DNA of 64,000 nt from Pelolinea sp. GTDB lineage: Bacteria; Chloroflexota; Anaerolineae; Anaerolineales; Anaerolineaceae. The position numbers were made by a program, and so were the translations under genes. This document shows positions 16,511 to 25,767 of this stretch, in pieces; position 1 is the stretch's first letter; each line of letters begins with the position of its first letter. The stretch lies in NCBI GenBank assembly GCA_012797975.1, contig JAAZOD010000009.1:62001-126000 (forward strand), in the 5' to 3' direction. The notes beneath the pieces are model-generated. The model was not told the DNA's origin, ran no database searches, and saw only the letters and a program-made list of their open reading frames with translations.

Positions 16511-17935
16511 CTATCGCTGGTTTTCCATTAACTCAGCAGCTTTATCTACTGCGCGCAGAATACTGTAGTAGCCGGTGCAGCGGCAGATATTCCCAGCCAG
16601 TCCAATCTCGATCTCCTCTTTGGAAGGATGAGGAAACTCTTCCAGCAGCGTCAGGGTTGACATGATGAAACCAGGGGTGCAAAAACCGCATTGAACTGCA
16701 CCTTCGTCCACATACGCTTGCTGGACGGGATGCATCGTGCCGGCCGGTGCAACGCCTTCGATGGTTTTTACCTGGGCCTCATGCGCACGCGGGGCGGGGA
16801 TCAAGCAACTCAATACGGGTATTCCATCCAGAAGCATCGTGCAGGCACCGCACTCCCCTTCACCGCAGCCCAGTTTGGAACCGGTCAACCCGGCACCCTC
16901 ACGGATCAATTTCAACAGGGTTTGATCATGGTATCCTGCGATGGTCTGCTCTTTCCCGTTGATGACAGATTTTATGGGTATAGTGGCATTATGGAGGGTG
17001 GGAGTATTCAAGGTGCTTGGCTGGTAGGGTTTGCTGCCCCACAGCAGCACGGGTTTTTCTGGAAAATCCTTCTTTTCTTCACCAGCGGCCAGCGCCTGCA
17101 AAGCATTTTTGACCAGCACTGCGACCAAGCGACTGCGGTACTGATCCGAAGCGCGGATATCGCTGATGGGTGTCGCATCCTGCACTGCACGATCAGCAGC
17201 CTTTCCAATGACCTCAGCGGTCAGTACTTTTCCTTGTAGATATTCTTCACAGCGTTGGGCATGGATGATGGTGGGAGCCACTGCCCCCAAGGTGACCACA
17301 GCAGTACGGATTGTATCCTGTTCCATGGTCAGGATGATGGCTACGTTCACAACCGAAATGGCATGCACCTTCCGCAGCATGAATTTAAGAAAAACACTGT
17401 GCTGGTTGTCTTGCAGCGGTTTGAAATAAACATCGGTGACCATTTCAGCGGGTTTCAGATCGATCTTGCGAACCCCATAATAGAAATCGCGCAATGCAAC
17501 GGTGCGCCGGCTGCTTTTGGAGCGTATCTCCAGCATGGCATCCAAAGCCACCAGCGCTGGAATCGTATCGTTAGCAGGTGACGCGGTGATCAGGTTTCCG
17601 TAGATTGTGCCGGTATTGCGGATCTGCGGTGTGCCGATGGAATAAGAAGCTTGCGAAAGCAAAAATGCTTTTTGCTTCAAAAGTGCAGAATGGATAATAT
17701 GGTTATGGGTAGCGTTTGGACGGATATGGATAAAGCCATCCGGACCCTGCCAGATAACCTCACCCGACTGCAGACGGCTTACATCCACCAGTGTTTCAAC
17801 CTGCGGGTGAAGTTCATGCTTCAATTCCAGCATCAGGTCTGTTCCTCCGGCAATGATGCGAGCTTTTTCCTTTTCCTCTGCCAAAATATCCAGCGTTTCC
17901 TCGATCGTAGAAACCGTCCAATACTTATTCCACAT
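16511..17935 (-). CDS. Fused FAD-binding and [2Fe-2S] subunit of a molybdenum hydroxylase (474 aa)
   Basis: An electron-transfer subunit combining what are often two proteins. Residues 1-280 are the CoxM/XdhB-type FAD domain (RIIAGGTDLMLEL, then YGNLITASPANDTIPALVAL). From about 315 onward is the CoxS/XdhC-type iron-sulfur domain with Cys ligands GCGEGECGACTMLLDG and a later C, then QCGFCTPGF and NICRCTGYY. I chose the ATG at 17935 because CGGAGG lies just upstream; an earlier in-frame codon adds 11 unlikely residues. It lies between two Mo-subunit genes and may serve both. Confidence 0.92.
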   Translation of the reverse strand: MWNKYWTVSTIEETLDILAEEKEKARIIAGGTDLMLELKHELHPQVETLVDVSRLQSGEVIWQGPDGFIHIRPNATHNHIIHSALLKQKAFLLSQASYSIGTPQIRNTGTIYGNLITASPANDTIPALVALDAMLEIRSKSSRRTVALRDFYYGVRKIDLKPAEMVTDVYFKPLQDNQHSVFLKFMLRKVHAISVVNVAIILTMEQDTIRTAVVTLGAVAPTIIHAQRCEEYLQGKVLTAEVIGKAADRAVQDATPISDIRASDQYRSRLVAVLVKNALQALAAGEEKKDFPEKPVLLWGSKPYQPSTLNTPTLHNATIPIKSVINGKEQTIAGYHDQTLLKLIREGAGLTGSKLGCGEGECGACTMLLDGIPVLSCLIPAPRAHEAQVKTIEGVAPAGTMHPVQQAYVDEGAVQCGFCTPGFIMSTLTLLEEFPHPSKEEIEIGLAGNICRCTGYYSILRAVDKAAELMENQR

Positions 17936-17967
17936 ACTGCCTCCGTTTAGTAAAAGCTGGCTGCGCA

Positions 17968-20205
17968 CTAACCATTTAATTTTATAGTACCAACCTTCTT
18001 TTTATTCAAGATATTGAAAATGACCTTTTCTTGTTTTAAAGGTAATGAATTGAACCAAACTCCGGTTGCCGCGTGCACAGCAGCGCAGAAAGCTGGCGCC
18101 AGCGGTCCGTATGGTATCTCACCCATGCCTTTGGCTCCCATGGGACCATTTGGATCGGGAACTTCTACAAGAATACTTTCCATTACGACCGGTATATCTT
18201 TGATGGTTGGAATCAGGTAGGTGGAAAAATTCCTGGTTAGTAACCTGCCATTACGTTGGATCAATTCTTCGGTTTGGGCATAACCAAGCGCTTGGGTCAG
18301 ACAGCCCTCCATTTGGCCGCGCACCTGCTGTGGATTGATCGCTTTGCCCACATCGTCTGCACAAATGACCGCAAGAATGTCGATCACCCCGGTTTCCATG
18401 TTTACCCTTACCTGTACGGCTTCGGCCGCGTATCCGACACCGAAATTGGGATATCCCTTTCCGGATTGTTCGTCCAGTTCCGTTGTTACAGGAGAATGGT
18501 AAACTGCTTCCCCAACTGCAGGACGTTCTTCTTTGTTCCATTCCTGCAATGCCATTCTGGCAGCTGCCTGTACTGCGTGACCGGCCATATAGGTCATACG
18601 AGACGCGGAAGAACTGCCTGAATTGGAAGAAGTGGCAGAATCGCTGGCGATGATCTCGATTTGGTCGGTGGGGATGGAAATCTCATGTGCGGCAAACTGT
18701 TTCAATATGGAATGTACGCCCTGCCCCATGTCGGCTGCTGCATGAAAGACTTTCACACGTTCAATGTTTTGATTCCCAATAATTTCTACTTTTGCCCAGC
18801 ATTCGTCAGGGGCAATGCCAAACGATTTCATCCCTGCAGCAAATCCCCACCCATACGAATACCGCTCTTCTTCAGTTAGATATCCCTTTTGATAGTTCTG
18901 CGAGAAACTCCCGCCCTTTTCATGCACTGCATGATTGCATTTCTCTACCACCTCTTGAATACCGATTCCAGGCGGAAGCGGCGTTTGATTGATGGAAAGA
19001 TCGCCCTCGTGCATGACATTCTTCAAACGGAATTCCGCAGGATCCATCTTCAAAGCCTCTGCCAATTTGTTCACCTGCATTTCCGCTGCAAAGCAGGCCT
19101 GGGGAACACCGAATCCTCGAAACGCTCCGCTGGGAATATTATTGGTATAAAAAGCGTCAGCATCCACATGGACGTTGGAGATTTGGTAGGGTCCGATGGC
19201 GGCAATCGTCGCAGCATTTAGCACCACTTCCGTTGAAGATGCGTAGGCGCCCGCATCCGCGATCATCTTTATTTGCGCTGCAATGATCTTGCCGGAACGC
19301 AGCGCGCCCCATTTGGCCTGGATCTGGAAGGCATGCCGTTTAGGATGCCCTAAAAAGGATTCTTCCCTGCTCCATACTGTTTTAACCGGTCTTCGAATAC
19401 CTGCTTGTGCAAGTTTGTATACCGCTAAAGCCAGTGCGATTTGAATGGAAATATCTTCCTTTCCTCCAAAAGCGCCACCAATCGCTGTGTATTCAATGCG
19501 TATCTTTTCCTCCGGCAAAGCCAGTGCATGAGCAATCTGGCGCTGGTCTCCGTGTACCCACTGTCCGGCAGTGATCACATGGATGACGTCATTGTCATCA
19601 AGAAATGCAATGCCCGCTTCGGGTTGCAGGAAAGCATGTTCCTGCGCAGGTGTGAAGTAACTATCTTCAATGATCACATCCGCCCGGGAAAAGGCAGCTG
19701 TGACATCTCCCTTCCGTATCTGATGATGACTGCAAAGGTCGCTTCCCAACTCCGGATGGATCATGGGGGATTGGCTTTTTCCGGATCGGTCCGGGTCATC
19801 TATCACAGGCAGTTCTTCATAGTTTATTTTTATCAATGATTCTGCCTGCTGAGCGCTACGCGCATCAGCAGCAATGATGAAAGCCACCCTGTCACCAAGG
19901 AAACGTACATGATCAGAACCTTCTTTGGCCGATCCCGGTCCGCACAGCACCGGTTGATCGTTGATCAGAAGTCCATATTCGTTGCAGGGGACATCCTTTG
20001 CAACCAGGATCTTCACCACTCCGGCATGTGCTTCCGCTTGACTGACATCCACAGAGTGGATAACGGCATGCGGAGAAGGTGAAAAGACCGTTTTCAAATA
20101 CAATTGATCCGGAAAATTAAAATCGGAAGGGTATCGGGCTGCACCGGTGACTTTCTCGTAAACGTCAAAACGTGGAATCGATCTACCAATAATTGTTTGT
20201 GCCAT
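17968..20205 (-). CDS. Molybdopterin-binding subunit of a xanthine dehydrogenase-family hydroxylase, copy 2 (745 aa)
   Basis: A paralogue of the subunit at 14288-16501 with the same motif order: VTGAARYPSDF, AGQWVHGDQ, GGAFGGKED, AFRGFGVPQ and GAKGMGEIP. Differences within the Mo-site loops (AFRGFGV versus AFRGFGG) and a C-terminal extension (NKKKVGTIKLNG) suggest different substrates. It is the first gene of the operon. The 162 nt upstream contain TATAAA and a CCTGC/GCAGG hairpin but no riboswitch I recognise, and the ribosome site is weak. With only one FAD/FeS partner available, either two alternative complexes or a mixed complex would form. Confidence 0.92.
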   Translation of the reverse strand: MAQTIIGRSIPRFDVYEKVTGAARYPSDFNFPDQLYLKTVFSPSPHAVIHSVDVSQAEAHAGVVKILVAKDVPCNEYGLLINDQPVLCGPGSAKEGSDHVRFLGDRVAFIIAADARSAQQAESLIKINYEELPVIDDPDRSGKSQSPMIHPELGSDLCSHHQIRKGDVTAAFSRADVIIEDSYFTPAQEHAFLQPEAGIAFLDDNDVIHVITAGQWVHGDQRQIAHALALPEEKIRIEYTAIGGAFGGKEDISIQIALALAVYKLAQAGIRRPVKTVWSREESFLGHPKRHAFQIQAKWGALRSGKIIAAQIKMIADAGAYASSTEVVLNAATIAAIGPYQISNVHVDADAFYTNNIPSGAFRGFGVPQACFAAEMQVNKLAEALKMDPAEFRLKNVMHEGDLSINQTPLPPGIGIQEVVEKCNHAVHEKGGSFSQNYQKGYLTEEERYSYGWGFAAGMKSFGIAPDECWAKVEIIGNQNIERVKVFHAAADMGQGVHSILKQFAAHEISIPTDQIEIIASDSATSSNSGSSSASRMTYMAGHAVQAAARMALQEWNKEERPAVGEAVYHSPVTTELDEQSGKGYPNFGVGYAAEAVQVRVNMETGVIDILAVICADDVGKAINPQQVRGQMEGCLTQALGYAQTEELIQRNGRLLTRNFSTYLIPTIKDIPVVMESILVEVPDPNGPMGAKGMGEIPYGPLAPAFCAAVHAATGVWFNSLPLKQEKVIFNILNKKKVGTIKLNG

Positions 20206-20367
20206 GGTTTCTACATCATAGACGACCTAAAAATCATCATTTTATTTCAACATCCCTGCTCTTGCAGGATAGGGCCGACCATTTCTGTGATTTTATACAT
20301 AATTGTGAGAGGTCTCTAACACTGGGCAGATGGTTCGTTTACGATTGCCATGTCATGAAGAGCAGTT

Positions 20368-21708
20368 TTACACTTCAAGTTGGCTGAGAATGATGGGTAC
20401 CAGTTGCTTTTTCCGCGATACCATCCCTTCTGCCAACAAGGTGCCATCTGCAGCGGGGTTAAACGGCAAATCTTCCAGAATGGCGGGAGGATTGACCATC
20501 AAAATGCGGCTGGAGCCGCGCACCACATCCGTGACCATTAACACCGCAAAATGATATCCCTTGCTTTCTCGATATTCCTGCAACGCGCTGCGCAAAGCTT
20601 CGGCATGATCATCCAGTTCATATAGGTCACTCACCTCAACCTGCGAAATGGAGAAACGGTATTCCCCCGCATCATACGTTTTTACATCGCTGGTAACGAT
20701 TTCGCGTGGCGGGCGAACAGTCAATCCTGAGCCAGCGTTGAGCACCTTTTCTGCATAAGAATCCAGGTTTTCGGTGGTTAATGGAGAATCGCTGGTAAAC
20801 GCCCAGCGCGACAGGCGCTTAACGGCATTTTTATCGCGCTCGGTAGTGGTTGGGGAGATGAGGTTCAGAGTATCCGAGATGATGCCGGCCAATAGTACCC
20901 CTGCAATCTCAGGAGTAGCAGAAAGCCCTGCCTCAATAATTCGCTCGGTCACCAAGGTAGAGGTACTACCCACCGGTACCACTGTGAAATGAATGGGTGA
21001 ATTGGTAGGTAAATTTCCCAGACGGTGGTGATCAAGGATCTCGATCAATTCCGCTTCCTCAAATGAAGAAACTGCCTGTTGAGCTTCATTATGGTCAACC
21101 AAAATCAATTTGATACGCGGTGGATGAATCAGATCGCTCTTACGGGCTATTCCGAAATATTTTCCATTGTCATCCACCACCCAGAAATCATCCCCTTCTT
21201 CACGCAGTACTTTACGGATCAAGTCCTTGATTCTGGTGGAAGAGTTGAAATGCTGAACGGTCGTATCCGCTGCTTCACGGCAGGGCAGCTCCAGTATCTG
21301 GCTGACCGCCGTATCGCTGCTGCGCGCGTTCGGCCCGACAAATTCAGCCATCAGTTTAAACAAACTCGCTCCGGTGACCAACCCAAACGGCTTGTTATCT
21401 TCGGTCACGATCGGAGCGACTCCACCGGTGCGGCTGGCGATCCCCCACGCTTCCCACAACGGTCGTTCGGGCGTGGTAGTATCAAGCCGCACTGCCACTG
21501 AACCAAATTTTGGTGAGGCATCGTTCAGCAAGAACGGCGGCTTTATATGCAAGAAATCTAGCACCCAGGCGCTCTGAGGATTAATAACGCCAGAACGGGC
21601 TGCGACCGCTTCGATCCCATCGCGCTCATGCAGCAACCAGGCATAGCCCAGCGCTGCAGCGATGGAATCAGTGTCAGGGTTGACATGTCCGATTACGTAT
21701 ACTGGCAT
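20368..21708 (-). CDS. Manganese-dependent inorganic pyrophosphatase with inserted CBS domains (446 aa)
   Basis: Hydrolyses pyrophosphate to phosphate. The family-II DHH signature GHVNPDTDSI is near the N-terminus, followed by a roughly 150-residue insertion with two CBS modules (FGLVTGASLFKL; YFGIARKSDLI). The second catalytic segment has LVDHNE and LDHHRLGN, and the C-terminus is a DHHA2 domain. No DRTGG domain is evident between the CBS modules. Adenine nucleotides usually regulate this subtype. I place the start at ATG 21708, with AAAGGA 7 nt upstream, rather than the TTG two codons earlier. It is last in the F420 cluster, where CofC releases PPi. Confidence 0.9.
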   Translation of the reverse strand: MPVYVIGHVNPDTDSIAAALGYAWLLHERDGIEAVAARSGVINPQSAWVLDFLHIKPPFLLNDASPKFGSVAVRLDTTTPERPLWEAWGIASRTGGVAPIVTEDNKPFGLVTGASLFKLMAEFVGPNARSSDTAVSQILELPCREAADTTVQHFNSSTRIKDLIRKVLREEGDDFWVVDDNGKYFGIARKSDLIHPPRIKLILVDHNEAQQAVSSFEEAELIEILDHHRLGNLPTNSPIHFTVVPVGSTSTLVTERIIEAGLSATPEIAGVLLAGIISDTLNLISPTTTERDKNAVKRLSRWAFTSDSPLTTENLDSYAEKVLNAGSGLTVRPPREIVTSDVKTYDAGEYRFSISQVEVSDLYELDDHAEALRSALQEYRESKGYHFAVLMVTDVVRGSSRILMVNPPAILEDLPFNPAADGTLLAEGMVSRKKQLVPIILSQLEV

Positions 21709-21726
21709 TTTCAATTCCTTTATCCG

Positions 21727-22722
21727 TTAATTAGCAAATGTATCGATCAGTAAATGCACATCTCCACCCACCGGATACAAGATCGGGCAGGTGCAGCCAT
21801 TCTTCATATACTCTTTTACCTTCGCTCTGGCTTCATCCGGAGTGCCGGAGGCGGTAATGCGATGGATTAACTCTTCCGGAACCAGATGTTTGGCTTTCTG
21901 TATTTGTTCATGGGTAGCAGGCCAACCCAGAATGGATTGGATTTCACGCACAATATCAGGTGCAACGCCGGATGCTTTGGCAATGTGCGGCTGCTGGGCG
22001 AGGTACTGCGTCAGCAGTTCGCGAGTAGTGTCAATGGCTTTGTCATGATCAAGATCCACAGAACAAACCACCAGTTGTGGCAGATCAAGATCCGTTAGTT
22101 TTCTTCCAGCTTTTTTAGCACCTTTTTCAATCAACTCCAATGCTTTCAGGTTGTATTCCGGGGGTACGCAGTAATTCATCACCACGCCGTCAGCAATTTC
22201 TCCGCTCATTTCGAGCATCATATCTCCAGTAGCACCAATGTAAATCGGCACATTGCGAGGTTCTTTTCGTCCATGCACAACATCCAATTCAATATTATTG
22301 ACATGAATGAACTCCCCATCAAAACTCACTCTTTCCATGTTCAACAGCTGTTTCAAAACAGTGACAGTTTCTTTCATGGCCAACAGCGGTTTGCTGCGGT
22401 CAATACCCACATTCTTTGCCAGCGGGTCCCACCATGCACCAATACCGCAGATGATGCGATCGGGTGCAAGGTCATCCAGTGTAAGAAACGTCGAAGCCAA
22501 CAACCCAATATTTCTGGTCCAATTGTTGATAACTCCCGATCCAATCTTCAACTTTTCCGTTACAGCGGCATAAGCAGCCATGGGAACAATAGCGTCGCGC
22601 ACCAGGCGGCTTTCCGCCTGCCAGACCGCTTCGAAACCTTTTTGTTCAGCATAGCGAACATAATCCAGTCCATCTCGTAAATCATGTGCATCCTGCAAGT
22701 ACAATGCAACTCTGTTCTTCAC
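21727..22722 (-). CDS. LLM-class F420-dependent oxidoreductase, Mer-like (331 aa)
   Basis: A TIM-barrel oxidoreductase of the bacterial luciferase-like superfamily expected to use reduced F420. Features include [42 protein letters not shown] and [20 protein letters not shown], in the order found in methylenetetrahydromethanopterin reductase-like proteins. The start is GTG at 22722 behind GGAGG. It sits between cofC and the pyrophosphatase, so F420 rather than FMN is the likely cofactor. The substrate is unknown; a true Mer role would need a tetrahydromethanopterin or folate pathway that is not visible here. Confidence 0.88.
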   Translation of the reverse strand: MKNRVALYLQDAHDLRDGLDYVRYAEQKGFEAVWQAESRLVRDAIVPMAAYAAVTEKLKIGSGVINNWTRNIGLLASTFLTLDDLAPDRIICGIGAWWDPLAKNVGIDRSKPLLAMKETVTVLKQLLNMERVSFDGEFIHVNNIELDVVHGRKEPRNVPIYIGATGDMMLEMSGEIADGVVMNYCVPPEYNLKALELIEKGAKKAGRKLTDLDLPQLVVCSVDLDHDKAIDTTRELLTQYLAQQPHIAKASGVAPDIVREIQSILGWPATHEQIQKAKHLVPEELIHRITASGTPDEARAKVKEYMKNGCTCPILYPVGGDVHLLIDTFAN

Positions 22723-22741
22723 GGTAACCTCCTTGGATCGG

Positions 22742-23350
22742 TTATTTTTTAATTTTACTGGCTTTCAGGAAGATTTCCAAATCTTCCGGCAAATCCAGGT
22801 CAAATGTGAGAGACTTTTCGTTTTTCACCTTGACATTGATCTTTTTTTGTTCGGCCTGTTCAATATGTTTGCGAAATGACCACTCTCCAAAATTGTATTC
22901 CAGTATTCCGATGGGATTGGTCAAGAGCGCATTCGTCCCATCCGAGCGCTGATCGGAGGAAATGATGATCTCAGGCGGTGTGCCCTGTTGGGCGATAAAA
23001 TCTTCAATATCTTCTTTATTAATGAATGGAAGATCGGCGGGAATAATGATCGCTTTGCTGGCATTATAGGCTTTGGCAGCCACAGTTGCTCTGCGCAGCG
23101 CATTATTGAGATTGGTGCGTTTGCCTTCCTGAACGGTCATCGTGCCCAATTCACGCGCTTTTGCCAGCACTTCGGGATCATAACTGATCACCAATACCTG
23201 GTCGATGGCAGGGATGGACTGAAGACAATGCAGGGTTCTGATGAGTAGGTCATTATTAAGAGCGGAACGTTCTTCGTCGGTTAGAACGTTTGCAAGACGG
23301 GATTTTCCTCTGCGCAATGATTTTACAGGAACAATCGCCCAAAGCGACAT
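22742..23350 (-). CDS. cofC: 2-phospho-L-lactate (or PEP) guanylyltransferase CofC (202 aa)
   Basis: Activates the three-carbon side-chain precursor of F420 with GTP, releasing PPi. It begins [20 protein letters not shown], the typical CofC opening, with [13 protein letters not shown], the acidic metal site [10 protein letters not shown], and [13 protein letters not shown]. Length matches the family. It lies 9 nt after cofD in the same direction. Whether the substrate is 2-phospholactate, phosphoenolpyruvate or 3-phosphoglycerate cannot be read from sequence. Confidence 0.93.
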   Translation of the reverse strand: MSLWAIVPVKSLRRGKSRLANVLTDEERSALNNDLLIRTLHCLQSIPAIDQVLVISYDPEVLAKARELGTMTVQEGKRTNLNNALRRATVAAKAYNASKAIIIPADLPFINKEDIEDFIAQQGTPPEIIISSDQRSDGTNALLTNPIGILEYNFGEWSFRKHIEQAEQKKINVKVKNEKSLTFDLDLPEDLEIFLKASKIKK

Positions 23351-23359
23351 GTTTTATCT

Positions 23360-24304
23360 CTACGTCTGTTCGTCAAGTATTTTCAAGATTTGGCCGGCCA
23401 GGCGCTTGCGCGCCGGTCGATCTGGCATAAAGATATCCAGTGCCTTGCAAATTATACCCCACCCTTCAATAAGTGCAATTTGAGCTTCATCCTTGTGGTC
23501 CAAGACGAACAAATCGAGGATCGCTCGGTAATGATCGGCAACCGCACTGGAGCCGGGTTTCATTCCCAATTCATGAAACATCTTTGCCGCCGGCCCTTTC
23601 AACGCTTCTCCGCCGATCAAAGGAGAAACTGCGATCACTTTTTTCTGAGCGATGATGCTGCCGACGGCTTCGATCTGTATGATCGGATCAATGCTAACAA
23701 AGGGATTGGAAGGGCAAAATAGCACAAAATCGGCATTTTTCAGGGCAGTAAGTGCTTTTTCAGGAACCACAGCATTTTTCATGTTTTCAAATTCGATCGA
23801 TCGAATCTGCGGTTCAAAATGATATTTCACAAAATACTCTTGAAAAGCTAAACATCTTCCATCTTGGCAGTGCACATAAGTGCGCACCGGTGTATCGCTC
23901 ATCGGAAAGATCGGCACATGAATTCCCCACCGCCTGCAAAAATGAGCGGTGATTTCGGAAAGCGTTTGCCCCTCTCTCAAACGGCGTGTGCGTTCCAGAT
24001 GTGTTGCCAGGTCCAGGTCACCGATGGCAAACCAGTCAGGACCTTGTAATTTTTTAATTTCTTCCAGGGTACGCCAGCTCTCCTGGTCTCTGCCCCATCC
24101 CGAATCCGGGTTTGCAAGCTCTGCCAGTGTATAACATACCGTATCCAGGTCAGGGGAAATAGAAAGCCCCAGGTGCTCCAGGTCATCGCCGGTGTTGACG
24201 ATGATCGCCAATTCATCCGGTTCCAGACACTGTGCCAATCCATCTGCCAGCTTTGCTCCCCCCACTCCACCAGCCAGCGCTACGATCTTTTTTCCATATT
24301 TCAT
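23360..24304 (-). CDS. cofD: 2-phospho-L-lactate transferase CofD (314 aa)
   Basis: Joins the activated precursor from CofC to the deazaflavin Fo, giving F420-0 or its dehydro form. The N-terminal glycine-rich VALAGGVGGAKLADGL is the family signature, followed by NTGDDLEHLGLSISPDLDT; CPSNPFVSIDPI is the other conserved segment. The ATG overlaps the cofE stop in an ATGA arrangement, so the two are translationally coupled. The Fo synthase genes (cofG/cofH or fbiC) are not in this window. Confidence 0.95.
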   Translation of the reverse strand: MKYGKKIVALAGGVGGAKLADGLAQCLEPDELAIIVNTGDDLEHLGLSISPDLDTVCYTLAELANPDSGWGRDQESWRTLEEIKKLQGPDWFAIGDLDLATHLERTRRLREGQTLSEITAHFCRRWGIHVPIFPMSDTPVRTYVHCQDGRCLAFQEYFVKYHFEPQIRSIEFENMKNAVVPEKALTALKNADFVLFCPSNPFVSIDPIIQIEAVGSIIAQKKVIAVSPLIGGEALKGPAAKMFHELGMKPGSSAVADHYRAILDLFVLDHKDEAQIALIEGWGIICKALDIFMPDRPARKRLAGQILKILDEQT

Positions 24305-25077
24305 CGAAACAGGTCATCTTTCTTTTCGCGCAACACCTCTTGAAAGGGTGCATCCGAAAGAGGGTATGGGAAACCACGCACATGTACCAGAGGGATCAAT
24401 TCGTCCGCCTGGCCCATCACCAGTGAGGCAGAGGCCGCCAGTTCATCCGCCGCAGCGATCTGCGTAACCTTGAGATGATAATGAAAAAGGTCTTCTTTGC
24501 CACGCATATCCACAATTCCAGGAACGCCGGAAAATCCGATGGATATGCCTACCGTCCCCTTACGCCAGGCGCGCCCATGCGAATCGATGATCATCACACC
24601 GACATTGACGTGCTCTGTTTCTGCAACAGACTGACGGATCTTCAATGCCGAGGCATTGGGGTCTTGAGGCAACAAGAGATACCAATCTTCTTCATTTCCC
24701 CACTTCCCCTGCACATTGGAATGATCGATGCCTGCATTCGCACAGATGAAACCCAGTTTGTGTTCCACAATGAGGGTATTTTCGCGGGTGCGGATGATGG
24801 CGTTGCTTTCAGAGAGGATCAGTTCCACCAAACGTGGGTCTTTTTGCGTGATGGTCGCTACTTCCAGAGCGCGCTGCGATGGTTTTACCGTGGAGAGATT
24901 TACCAGTCTTCCCTCGGCTTTGGAAACGATTTTTTGCGTGATGACCAGAATGTCGCCATTTTCGAGCGTTATCGCACAATCCAATAGTGCTTGATGGATG
25001 ATTTCACCCAGATCCTGACCAGGTTCGATAAGCGGAAGGGTGTGAATCGGTGTGAAAATCAAGGGTTGGTGAGGCAT
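24301..25077 (-). CDS. cofE: F420-0:gamma-glutamyl ligase CofE (258 aa)
   Basis: Adds the glutamate tail to F420-0 in a GTP-dependent reaction. Motifs include GDILVITQKIVSKAEGR, the catalytic-site stretch CANAGIDHSNV, and IDSHGRAWRKGTVGISIGFSG. Its length equals the single-domain archaeal-type enzyme; the nitroreductase-like C-terminal domain of actinobacterial FbiB is absent, so saturation of a dehydro-F420 would need another enzyme or a 2-phospholactate route. Its stop overlaps cofD and it starts 12 nt after npdG. Confidence 0.94.
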   Translation of the reverse strand: MPHQPLIFTPIHTLPLIEPGQDLGEIIHQALLDCAITLENGDILVITQKIVSKAEGRLVNLSTVKPSQRALEVATITQKDPRLVELILSESNAIIRTRENTLIVEHKLGFICANAGIDHSNVQGKWGNEEDWYLLLPQDPNASALKIRQSVAETEHVNVGVMIIDSHGRAWRKGTVGISIGFSGVPGIVDMRGKEDLFHYHLKVTQIAAADELAASASLVMGQADELIPLVHVRGFPYPLSDAPFQEVLREKKDDLFR

Positions 25078-25089
25078 GCACAGTTCGCT

Positions 25090-25740
25090 TTATTCAATCC
25101 CGGTGATCTTGATGCCGGCATTTTGAATGCCGAAATGTTTGTTGATATTGATCAAAACGGATGTCAGACCCTCGCTGACAATGGAATTCTGCAAAGGTCC
25201 GGCGTCATAGCCTTTCAAATGGGCATCGCTGACCAATCCCAGAACAATTTGCTTGGCTTCTTTGTCATTTCCACATACCAGCACATCGCACTGCAGGTCT
25301 TCATCTTTCAACAATTTTTCATACGATACATTTTGAAACGCAGAAACCACCCTGACCGCTTCGCCAAGTACTTGCTGTGCTTCCATTGCTGCACATCCGC
25401 TGGTGGGGATCTGCACATGGGTCACTTTGGGTGGAACCAAAGGAACGGTCACATCGATCACGATCTTGTTCTGGACGGAATCTCGGATGGACTCGAGGGT
25501 TGGAACATGAGCGGAGAAAGGGACCGTGACCACCACCACTTCTGCATGGTCGGCTGCATCGATATTTTGCTCTCCCTGAATAGGCCGAATCCCGGTGAAG
25601 CTGTCGTTCATTTCCAGGACCACAGTTTGTGCTTTTTCATAATCGCGTGAACCGATGATCACTTGATGCCCGGCCTTTGCCCAGCGATAAGCCAGGCCCT
25701 TTCCTTCTTTTCCTGTGCCGCCGATGATGCCTATGACCAT
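25090..25740 (-). CDS. npdG: F420H2:NADP oxidoreductase NpdG (216 aa)
   Basis: Exchanges hydride between NADPH and F420. The Rossmann N-terminus reads GIIGGTGKEGKGLAYRWAKA, then GHQVIIGSRDYEKA, both hallmarks of NpdG/Fno. Further conserved stretches are VVVTVPFSAHVPTLES and SGCAAMEAQQVLG. Length is typical. Being inside the cofactor biosynthesis cluster, it is probably the main route for recharging F420 in this cell. Confidence 0.94.
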   Translation of the reverse strand: MVIGIIGGTGKEGKGLAYRWAKAGHQVIIGSRDYEKAQTVVLEMNDSFTGIRPIQGEQNIDAADHAEVVVVTVPFSAHVPTLESIRDSVQNKIVIDVTVPLVPPKVTHVQIPTSGCAAMEAQQVLGEAVRVVSAFQNVSYEKLLKDEDLQCDVLVCGNDKEAKQIVLGLVSDAHLKGYDAGPLQNSIVSEGLTSVLININKHFGIQNAGIKITGIE

Positions 25741-25767
25741 GAAATGCCTCCTTCTATCTATGGCTTG

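Noticed and set aside
20206-20367. Riboswitch (such as a molybdenum cofactor element) upstream of the Mo hydroxylase operon
   Set aside because: Only a short CCTGC/GCAGG hairpin is visible; the region is too short and does not show the multi-helix pattern I would expect of a Moco RNA.
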